DNA of 5,533 nucleotides, from the NCBI GenBank assembly GCA_031401035.1, contig JANNRA010000208.1:1-5533 (forward strand), given 5' to 3'. Source of the DNA: JANNRA01 sp031401035 (lineage in GTDB: Bacteria; Desulfobacterota; Binatia; HRBIN30; CADEER01). Numbering within the stretch: position 1 is the first letter of the stretch; each line of letters opens with the position of its first letter. A model generated the notes under the pieces. It saw only the letters and a program-made list of their open reading frames with translations. It was not told the DNA's origin and did not search any database. A program made the translations under genes and the position numbers. Below are positions 1-4,541 of this stretch, piece after piece.

Positions 1-138
1 CCGTCCGTTTTTTGGGGCCTTGTTTTGTCTTATCGGTACCTGTTGCGTGCCGCGGGGGGGCGCCCGTGCCGGGGCGGGTTTTGTTTGGGGGGGGGGTTTG
101 CCCCCTTCCGCGGGCCCGGCGGGCGGGCCGCCCTCCAG
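1..138. other. Gene-free, A-depleted low-complexity stretch
   Basis: I see no gene here; the open frames that cross it run antisense to the beta-subunit gene and carry no recognisable domain. There are only three A residues (32, 38 and 137), so 39-136 is A-free. G runs lie at 54-60 (7), 71-74 (4), 76-78 (3) and 87-96 (10), and there is a T6 run at 8-13. Read in the direction of the adjacent operon (minus strand), this trailer RNA is C-rich and nearly free of U. It could be genuine low-complexity DNA or a poorly resolved contig end. Confidence 0.6.
92..129 (-). terminator. Tandem GC hairpins after the beta-subunit gene (possible termination region)
   Basis: On the minus strand, starting 9 bases after the beta-subunit stop, there is a hairpin with 6-bp arms (124-129 with 113-118, 5-base loop). 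A second hairpin follows: five G against five C (101-105 with 92-96, 4-base loop). No U tract follows because the RNA has no U across this stretch, so this is not a classical intrinsic terminator. The C-rich, partly G-poor RNA beyond (about 96 down to 54) would suit Rho loading, but that is inference. Confidence 0.3.
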
Positions 139-900
139 TCACGCTTTCACGACACCGAGTGGAAACGTCGCCTTGAAGTTGTCCTCCAGCCAGTGCGGTC
201 CCTGGTCGGGCGGCACGAACCAGTCGGTCGGGCACATGGTGAGGATCTCGACGAAGGAGAAGCCGCGACCGTCGAGCTGGCTCTGGAAGGCGTCGCGCAG
301 GTATTGGCGCGTCGCCTTGATCGCGGCCGGGGTGTGTACGGCGCCGCGCGCGACGTACACGGCGCCGTCGAGCTGGGCGAGTAGTTCGGCCATGCGGATC
401 GGGTGGCCGTGCGTCGCAGCGGTGCGGCCGCCCAGCGTCGTCTTGGTGTGCTGGCCGAGGACGGTGGTGGCCGTGGCGTGACCGCCGGTCTCGCCGAAGA
501 CGCCGTTGTTGAGCATCACGGCGGTGAAGCGCTCGCCGCGCGCGGCGGCGTGGATGACCTCCTGCAGCCCCTCCGAGGCCATGTCGCCGTCGCCCTGCAG
601 AGTGAAGATGAAGGTGTCGGGGCGTACCCGCTTGGCGCCGGTCGCCACCGATGGGGCGCGGCCGTGCAGGGCCTGCAGCACGTCGATATCCATCAGCATC
701 GGGAAGGCGGTGTAGCAGCCGATGCCGGCGACGCAGATGGTGCGATCGCGCACGCCGAGCTCCTCGATCAGCTCGAGCAGCAGCCGCACCGACACCGGTT
801 CGCCGCAGCCCGGGCACAGCGAGTGCTCGGTCGACAAGAGCAACGCCGGTTTGTCGAACACCTTCTGCATGCTGGGCGTCGGGGCGAGGGGGTGGTTCAT
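139..900 (-). CDS. 2-oxoacid:ferredoxin oxidoreductase, beta (TPP-binding) subunit, VOR/KOR type
   Basis: This 253-aa cytoplasmic subunit binds the pyrophosphate of thiamine diphosphate in an enzyme that converts 2-oxoacid + CoA + oxidised ferredoxin to acyl-CoA + CO2 + reduced ferredoxin. The TPP motif is visible as GDGD at residues 103-106, followed about 25 residues later by NN at 131-132. Cys29 and Cys32 (CPGC), Cys62 and Cys223 (in CPTDW) match the positions of the four ligands of the beta-subunit 4Fe-4S cluster in this family. The end, WLEDN...PLGVVK, resembles 2-oxoisovalerate ferredoxin oxidoreductase beta chains, and the length (about 250) fits VOR/KOR better than pyruvate enzymes (about 300 or more). 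I chose the ATG at 900 because GGAG (906-909) lies 5 bases upstream; the longer in-frame extension is low-complexity Arg/Ser/Ala and overlaps alpha. It is the last gene of the operon, 16 bases after alpha. The substrate is not determined. Confidence 0.93.
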   Translation of the reverse strand: MNHPLAPTPSMQKVFDKPALLLSTEHSLCPGCGEPVSVRLLLELIEELGVRDRTICVAGIGCYTAFPMLMDIDVLQALHGRAPSVATGAKRVRPDTFIFTLQGDGDMASEGLQEVIHAAARGERFTAVMLNNGVFGETGGHATATTVLGQHTKTTLGGRTAATHGHPIRMAELLAQLDGAVYVARGAVHTPAAIKATRQYLRDAFQSQLDGRGFSFVEILTMCPTDWFVPPDQGPHWLEDNFKATFPLGVVKA

Positions 901-916
901 GTCGTCTCCGATCGGC

Positions 917-1981
917 TCACGCGGCGGCGCGCGGATAGACGTCGCGGATGCGGGCGAGGATGTGTTCGACGCGCAGCGCCGGGCCGACGCCGAAGCCCGA
1001 GTGGTCGTGGCTGATGCCGCCGATGAAGTGGATCGGGACGCGGCCGAGCACGGCGAGATGTACGTCCTCGACCATCTGTCCGGCGTTGAGCTCGAACACC
1101 GCCACCGCCTGCGCGCCCGCCGCCGCGTCGGCGACCGCCTGTGTCGGGAAGGGCCACAGGCTGATCGGGCGCACGAAGCCGACCTTGAGGCCGGACTCAC
1201 GCGCCAACCTGACCGCGTACTTCACGAAGCGGCCGGGAAACCCGAAGGCGACGACGATGAGCGCCGCGCCGTCGACGAAACCGGTCTCGACGCGCTGCTC
1301 GGTCGCGACCATGCCCGGATGCTTGTCGGTGACCTGCGCGAGCGCCGTCGCGATGTCGGTGCTGAGCTTCTCGGACGGCCCGAGCGGCGACAGCGTCAGG
1401 CCGCGCCGGCCGGCGGCGCCGGTGGTGGCCCAACTCTTCGGCGGCAGCGGCGCCTCGGTCGGCGGGGTGATCTCGACCAGTTCGGAGGTGTGGGCGAGCA
1501 GGAAGTCGCCCATCAGCAGCACCGGGTTGCGCCACTTGTCGGCCAGGTGGAAGGCGTCCTGCACCAGCGAAACCGCCTCCTGCGCCGTCGACGGCGCCAG
1601 CACGATGAAGCGGTAGTCGCCGTGGCCGCCGCCGCGCGTCGCCTGGAAGTAGTCGCCCTGGCCGCGGCACATGTTCACCGCGACGATCGGGATCTGCGCG
1701 TTGGCGAGCTCGGCGAAGCTCTCCTGCATCAGGCTGATCCCCTGGCCGGTCGAGGTGATCATCGAGCGCACCCCGCAGCCGGCGGCGCCCCACACCATGC
1801 CGATCGCCTCGATCTCGCTCTCGGCGTTCATGCATGTGCCGCCGACCTGCGGCAGGCGCGCCGACATGTACTCGAGGATCTCCGTCGATGGGGTGATCGG
1901 GTAGCCGGCGTAGAAGCGGCAGCCGGCCTGGATGGCCGCCTCGGCCATGGCGCACGAGCCCTCCATCAGCACCCGCGTCAT
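917..1981 (-). CDS. vorB: 2-oxoacid:ferredoxin oxidoreductase, alpha subunit, VorB-like
   Basis: This 354-aa alpha chain supplies the pyrimidine-binding domain of the TPP site and a transketolase C-terminal-like domain. Diagnostic segments are GYPITPSTE (26-34), the conserved acidic ESE (54-56), TSTGQGISLMQES (77-88), YFQATRGGGHGDYR (111-124), FVRPISLWPFP (269-279) and ELNAGQMVEDV (297-307). The YFQATRGGGHGDYR segment is what I associate with VorB (3-methyl-2-oxobutanoate:ferredoxin oxidoreductase) rather than classic 2-oxoglutarate KorA. Hence the symbol, which marks the family and does not prove the substrate; aromatic or other branched 2-oxoacids remain possible. The ATG at 1979-1981 overlaps the delta-subunit stop by 4 bases and has no strong Shine-Dalgarno, which fits translational coupling. 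Frames open further upstream, but that extension is an out-of-frame reading of delta. The stop is TGA at 917-919. Confidence 0.93.
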   Translation of the reverse strand: MTRVLMEGSCAMAEAAIQAGCRFYAGYPITPSTEILEYMSARLPQVGGTCMNAESEIEAIGMVWGAAGCGVRSMITSTGQGISLMQESFAELANAQIPIVAVNMCRGQGDYFQATRGGGHGDYRFIVLAPSTAQEAVSLVQDAFHLADKWRNPVLLMGDFLLAHTSELVEITPPTEAPLPPKSWATTGAAGRRGLTLSPLGPSEKLSTDIATALAQVTDKHPGMVATEQRVETGFVDGAALIVVAFGFPGRFVKYAVRLARESGLKVGFVRPISLWPFPTQAVADAAAGAQAVAVFELNAGQMVEDVHLAVLGRVPIHFIGGISHDHSGFGVGPALRVEHILARIRDVYPRAAA

Positions 1982-2202
1982 GCGTGCGCCCGCGCCGGCT
2001 CGCGGTACACCGCGAAGCAGTAGTCCGGGCACACCTTGGCGCACAGTTCGCAGCCCGTGCAGCCGGCGATCAGTTCCGGATATCGGTAGCCCTTGCCGTT
2101 GACCGCCTGCGACATCGACAGCACCGCCGGCGGGCAGACCGGCACGCACAGGGCGCAGCCCTTGCAGGTCTCGACGTCGATCGTGACGGTGGCGCGCATC
2201 AT
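1978..2202 (-). CDS. 2-oxoacid:ferredoxin oxidoreductase, delta (2x[4Fe-4S] ferredoxin) subunit
   Basis: This is a 74-aa dicluster ferredoxin that carries electrons from the TPP/Fe-S core towards the external acceptor. There are two complete CxxCxxCxxxCP motifs, Cys13/16/19/23 and Cys48/51/54/58, with an extra Cys at 62. The length (about 70-110 aa) is normal for a separate delta subunit. Two start codons are adjacent (ATG ATG). I take the first, at 2202, because it gives the 4-base ATGA overlap with the gamma stop; starting at 2199 would remove one Met only. It also overlaps alpha by 4 bases. With alpha, beta and gamma it makes a full four-subunit set. Confidence 0.93.
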   Translation of the reverse strand: MMRATVTIDVETCKGCALCVPVCPPAVLSMSQAVNGKGYRYPELIAGCTGCELCAKVCPDYCFAVYREPARAHA

Positions 2203-2786
2203 GCCGCCGCCGGGGTGAGGCTGACGGTGCCGTAGGAGGCGACGGTTGCGGCGCCGAGCGCCAGCAGGTGGGCGTTCTCGTCGGCACGGGCCTGGCGGTG
2301 CGACGGCAGGGCGGCGCGCATCGTCTCGACGACGCGTTCGCTGGCGACGATGCCGGTGGCGGCGACGAAGGCGCCGAGCAGCACCATGCCGGCGCCGGCG
2401 CTGTTGCCGGCCTGTTCGGCCAGGCGCGTCGCCGGTACGCCGAGCAGGCGCACGTCGGGTCGCGGCGCCTGCGTCACCAGCGTCTCGTTGGCGAACAGCA
2501 GCCCACCCGGGCGCAGCTTGGCCGCCAGCTCACCGAGGCCCTGCGGGTGCATGGCGACGACGCCCCAGCAGTGCGGGATGATCGGCGGCGTCTCGATCGG
2601 CCGGTCGCCGATGACCACCGTCGATTCGCTCGCGCCGCCGCGCATCATTCCCATGTAGACGCCGAACAGCATCGCGTAACGGCCCTCGTGCACGGCGGTC
2701 TCGGCGAGGATCTTGGCCATGAGCTGGATGCCCTGCCCGCCGATGCCGGTGAAGATGATCTCGCGCTCGCCGGCGACGCCTGCCAT
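2199..2786 (-). CDS. 2-oxoacid:ferredoxin oxidoreductase, gamma subunit
   Basis: This 195-aa gamma chain of the POR/KOR superfamily is the first gene of the operon. The family's opening signature is present as FTGIGGQGIQLMAKIL (12-27). It is followed by the MRGG...S.VVI block (48-59) and a C-terminal NSAGAGMVLLGAF stretch (128-140) matching the N-rich MxxLG segment of gamma chains. In this superfamily the gamma chain contributes to CoA binding and holds the complex together. The start at 2786 is supported by AAGGGG (2790-2795), whose AGG core is 5 bases from the ATG. Immediately upstream are the palindromic operator candidate and the predicted promoter. Gene order gamma-delta-alpha-beta is what I recall for pyruvate (porCDAB-like) operons, yet alpha and beta look VOR-like. 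Confidence 0.92.
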   Translation of the reverse strand: MAGVAGEREIIFTGIGGQGIQLMAKILAETAVHEGRYAMLFGVYMGMMRGGASESTVVIGDRPIETPPIIPHCWGVVAMHPQGLGELAAKLRPGGLLFANETLVTQAPRPDVRLLGVPATRLAEQAGNSAGAGMVLLGAFVAATGIVASERVVETMRAALPSHRQARADENAHLLALGAATVASYGTVSLTPAAA

Positions 2787-2789
2787 GCA

Positions 2790-2795
2790 CCCCTT
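2790..2795 (-). promoter_or_regulatory. Ribosome binding site of the gamma-subunit gene
   Basis: AAGGGG on the minus strand, with the AGG core 5 bases before the ATG at 2786. It supports the chosen start. It lies directly next to the palindrome at 2797-2816, so a protein bound there could also hinder ribosome access. Confidence 0.65.
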
Positions 2796-2796
2796 C

Positions 2797-2816
2797 TTTC
2801 AATCACTTGATTGAAA
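2797..2816. promoter_or_regulatory. Perfect palindrome, probable repressor operator
   Basis: The sequence TTTCAATCACTTGATTGAAA has two perfect 9-base arms around a central CT. It is AT-rich in a GC-rich setting and sits in the divergent spacer, 10 bases from the gamma start and 59 bases from the SDR start. Relative to the predicted operon start (about 2819) it spans about +3 to +22, a typical place for a repressor. Size and symmetry suit a TetR-like (or MarR/GntR-like) dimer; the regulator itself is not in the window. As RNA it could instead form a weak hairpin. Confidence 0.65.
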
Positions 2817-2825
2817 ACACGTCTC

Positions 2826-2854
2826 GTCCTAATCGACCGGTTCCGGGCTGTCAA
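2826..2854 (-). promoter_or_regulatory. Sigma70-like promoter of the oxidoreductase operon
   Basis: On the minus strand there is a consensus -35 TTGACA (2849-2854), a 17-base spacer and a -10 TAGGAC (2826-2831, 3 of 6 matches including the key first T, second A and fifth A). The predicted start is near 2819, giving a leader of about 33 bases that includes the palindrome. I found no comparably good promoter for the SDR on the plus strand. Confidence 0.5.
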
Positions 2855-2863
2855 TTTGTGAAT

Positions 2864-2870
2864 GGAGGAG
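2864..2870 (+). promoter_or_regulatory. Strong Shine-Dalgarno of the SDR gene
   Basis: GGAGGAG lies 5 bases before the ATG at 2876. It decides the start in favour of 2876 over the in-frame ATG at 2807, which falls inside the palindrome and lacks a ribosome binding site. Confidence 0.8.
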
Positions 2871-2875
2871 AGTGC

Positions 2876-3646
2876 ATGCGGCTGAAGGACCAGGTGGCGA
2901 TCATCACCGGCGGCGGGCAGGGCATCGGGCGTGCCTACGCGCAGCGTTTCGCCAGGGAAGGGGCGCGCGTCGTCGTGGCGGACATCGACGAAGCCAAGGC
3001 GGGGGCCGTGGCGCAGGAGATCGGTGGCGTCGCCCTGCGCGTCGATGTCAGCGACGAGGCGAGTTGCGCCGCGCTGGCGGCGGCGGCGATCGCGCAGTGC
3101 GGCCGCATCGATGTGCTGGTCAACAACGCGGCAATCTTCGGCGGCCTCGATCGGCAGAATCAGACGCTCGACTACTTCAATAGAATCCTCTCGGTGAACC
3201 TGACCGGCGTGTGGCTGATGACGCGCGCCGTCGAGCGCCACATGAAGCACGCCCGGCGCGGCAAGATCATCAATCAGTCGTCGACGGCCGCCTACATGAG
3301 CAACGTCGGCTTCGTCGACACCAGCAACCCCGACCTGCCGTCGCCGCCGTTCCACTACAGCCTGGCCAAGCTCGGCGTCAGCGGCCTGACCAAGTACTTC
3401 GCCGGCGCTCTCGGCGGCTTCGGCATAAACGTCAACGCCATCTGTCCCGGCGTCACGCTCACCGAGGCGACCAAGACGGTCGTGTCCGAGCAGATCATAC
3501 AGGCCATCGTCGGCAACACCGCGCTCAAGCGCGCCCTGCAGCCCGAGGACCTCACTGGCACCGCCGTTTTCCTGGCCTCGAGCGACAGCGACCTGATGAC
3601 CGGCCAGGTCCTCGTCGTCGACGGCGGCATGATCATGCTCGGCTAG
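2876..3646 (+). CDS. Short-chain dehydrogenase/reductase (SDR), NAD-preferring by motif
   Basis: This 256-aa classical SDR is a Rossmann-fold oxidoreductase acting on an alcohol/ketone pair. The cofactor motif TGGGQGIG is at 11-18. Asp36, at the end of the second strand (VVVADID), usually means NAD(H) rather than NADP(H). Other motifs are Asp57 (DV), NNAA at 83-86 and PG at 191-192. The catalytic set is Asn108, Ser136 (or Ser135), Tyr161 and Lys165 (YSLAK). The C-terminal LTGTAVFLASSDSDLMTGQ and VVDGG blocks are standard. Ser136 to Tyr161 is 25 residues instead of the usual 13, so about 12 extra residues sit beside the active site. The start is set by GGAGGAG. It is divergent from the 2-oxoacid oxidoreductase operon and shares its control region, which suggests one pathway. 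The substrate is unknown, and a name such as 3-oxoacyl-ACP reductase would be unsupported. Confidence 0.92.
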   Translation: MRLKDQVAIITGGGQGIGRAYAQRFAREGARVVVADIDEAKAGAVAQEIGGVALRVDVSDEASCAALAAAAIAQCGRIDVLVNNAAIFGGLDRQNQTLDYFNRILSVNLTGVWLMTRAVERHMKHARRGKIINQSSTAAYMSNVGFVDTSNPDLPSPPFHYSLAKLGVSGLTKYFAGALGGFGINVNAICPGVTLTEATKTVVSEQIIQAIVGNTALKRALQPEDLTGTAVFLASSDSDLMTGQVLVVDGGMIMLG

Positions 3647-3653
3647 ACCCCGG

Positions 3654-3726
3654 AAAAAACCTTACACGGAGGCACGGAGGCACGGAGACGACAGGGACCT
3701 CTCCGTGTCTCCGTGCCTCCGTGTGA
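3654..3726 (-). terminator. Long hairpin plus T6: terminator of aqpZ, between convergent genes
   Basis: The arms 3664-3688 and 3700-3724 pair over 25 positions with a single G-T wobble (3680/3708), around an 11-base loop (3689-3699). A further wobble and A-T pair extend it to 3662/3726. Read from aqpZ (minus strand), the hairpin starts 12 bases after the aqpZ stop and is followed, 2-4 bases later, by six Ts (3654-3659), as in an intrinsic terminator. On the plus strand, after the SDR, no T tract follows the hairpin, so termination there would be weaker. Confidence 0.7.
3664..3724. repeat. CACGGAGG-type tandem units in an inverted repeat (dispersed-repeat candidate)
   Basis: The left arm is a run of near-identical 8-base units, CACGGAGG, CACGGAGG and CACGGAGA. 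The right arm is their inverted copy, CTCCGTG units. From memory, hairpins of CACGGAGG/CCTCCGTG units recur many times in environmental bacterial genomes and give spurious peptide tails such as SPCLRASV in overlapping open frames; this one gives that tail too. Only one copy is in this window, so dispersal cannot be shown here. Confidence 0.6.
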
Positions 3727-3738
3727 AGAACCGCCTGT

Positions 3739-4434
3739 TTACTTCTCGCCCGAGACGGCCCGGTAGGTGATGCCGGCGAGGGCCGCGCCGACGATCGGCG
3801 CCACCCAGAACATCCACAGTTGTGCGAGCGCCCAGCCGCCCACGAACAGCGCCGGGCCGGTGCTGCGGGCCGGGTTCACCGAGGCGTTGGTGATCGGAAT
3901 CGTCCACAGGTGCACCAGGGTCAGGGCGAGGCCGATGGCGATGGGCGCCAGGCCGGCCGGGGCACGCGAGTCGGTGGCGCCGAGGATGATGAAGAGGAAG
4001 AAGAACGTCGCTACCACCTCGGTGACGAAGGCGGAGGCGGCAGTGTAGCCGCCCGGCGAGTGGTCGCCGTAGCCGTTCGAGGCGAAGCCGCCGGCGAGGT
4101 CGAAGCCGGCCTTGCCGCTGGCGATGAAATACAGCAGCGCCGCGGCGACGACGGCGCCGAGGACCTGGGCGATGATGTACGGCAGCATGTCGGCCGACTT
4201 GAAGCGGCCGCCGACCACCAGGCCGACCGTGACGGCCGGGTTGAGGTGACAGCCGGAGACGTGGCCGATGGCGAAAGCCATGGTGAGGACGGTGAGGCCG
4301 AAGGCGAAGGCGACGCCGAGCAGGCCGATGCCGACGTCGGGGAACGCGGCGGCCAGGACGGCGCTGCCGCAACCCCCGAGGACGAGCCAGAGGGTGCCGA
4401 TGAACTCGGCGGCGCAGCGATTGGCAAGTGGCAT
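3739..4434 (-). CDS. aqpZ: Aquaporin Z (water channel)
   Basis: This 231-aa inner-membrane protein of the MIP family has the same length as Escherichia coli AqpZ. There are six hydrophobic spans and the two half-helix NPA motifs, Asn65-Pro66-Ala67 (HLNPAVTVG) and Asn187-Pro188-Ala189 (SVNPARS). The narrow water-type selectivity filter is indicated by Phe45, His175 and Arg190. The fourth position, Thr183 in E. coli, is Ala184 here. GGCGSAVLAA (20-29), LTVLTMAFA (47-55) and ASNGYGDHSPGGY (118-130) are near-identical to AqpZ and argue against a glycerol facilitator. The start at 4434 follows AAGGGAGG with 6-base spacing. It lies 107 bases downstream of mutM on the same strand and probably has its own promoter and terminator. 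It moves water during osmotic change and has no evident tie to the oxidoreductase genes. Confidence 0.95.
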   Translation of the reverse strand: MPLANRCAAEFIGTLWLVLGGCGSAVLAAAFPDVGIGLLGVAFAFGLTVLTMAFAIGHVSGCHLNPAVTVGLVVGGRFKSADMLPYIIAQVLGAVVAAALLYFIASGKAGFDLAGGFASNGYGDHSPGGYTAASAFVTEVVATFFFLFIILGATDSRAPAGLAPIAIGLALTLVHLWTIPITNASVNPARSTGPALFVGGWALAQLWMFWVAPIVGAALAGITYRAVSGEK

Positions 4435-4440
4435 GATGAT

Positions 4441-4448
4441 CCTCCCTT
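4441..4448 (-). promoter_or_regulatory. Ribosome binding site of aqpZ
   Basis: AAGGGAGG on the minus strand, 6 bases before the ATG at 4434; a strong site that fixes the start. Confidence 0.8.
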
Positions 4449-4477
4449 GTTGATGGCCCGGCGACCTTCGACCGCGG

Positions 4478-4497
4478 GGCCGGAAAAAACCCAGGCC
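4478..4497 (-). other. Small hairpin with T6 loop in the mutM-aqpZ gap
   Basis: On the minus strand GGCC(T)GG pairs with CCGGCC: six base pairs with one bulged base, around a loop of G plus six Ts. It lies 45 bases after the mutM stop and near the predicted aqpZ transcription start. The T run is in the loop, not after the stem, so it is not a normal intrinsic terminator. It could be a leader structure or simply chance. The rest of the 107-base gap holds only the promoter and ribosome site noted here. Confidence 0.35.
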
Positions 4498-4499
4498 GT

Positions 4500-4527
4500 T
4501 CTATACAAGAGCGGGCGGACTCGCCAA
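4500..4527 (-). promoter_or_regulatory. Possible aqpZ promoter
   Basis: On the minus strand, TTGGCG (4522-4527, 4 of 6 to the -35 consensus), a 16-base spacer and TATAGA (4500-4505, 4 of 6 to the -10). The start would be near 4493, leaving a leader of about 59 bases. TATAGA is one of the few AT-rich spots in this region. Confidence 0.4.
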
Positions 4528-4541
4528 GCGGACGGCGGGCG

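Noticed and set aside
901..1200. N-terminal extension of the beta subunit to 1200
   Set aside because: The added residues are low-complexity Ser/Arg/Ala and read through the 3' end of alpha. The ATG at 900 has a proper Shine-Dalgarno and gives family length.
722..2023. 433-codon plus-strand open frame antisense to the alpha and beta genes
   Set aside because: It is rich in Arg, Ala, Asp and Gly with no domain signature, as expected for the reverse of high-GC coding DNA, and it lies opposite two clearly recognised genes.
139..2786. Phenylglyoxylate dehydrogenase (Pad) assignment for the operon
   Set aside because: As I recall, Pad alpha and beta chains are clearly larger (above 400 residues) and the cluster has a fifth, NAD-reductase gene. 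Here alpha is 354 and beta 253 residues, and no such gene is visible, though the window ends soon after beta.
2808..2835. Plus-strand promoter for the SDR using TTGATT or TTGAAA from the palindrome as -35
   Set aside because: No acceptable -10 occurs at 15-19 bases; the nearest candidate, TAATCG, matches at only two of six positions.
2807..2875. Earlier ATG (2807) for the SDR
   Set aside because: It lies inside the palindrome, has no Shine-Dalgarno and adds 23 residues ahead of a normal SDR N-terminus, whereas 2876 is preceded by GGAGGAG.
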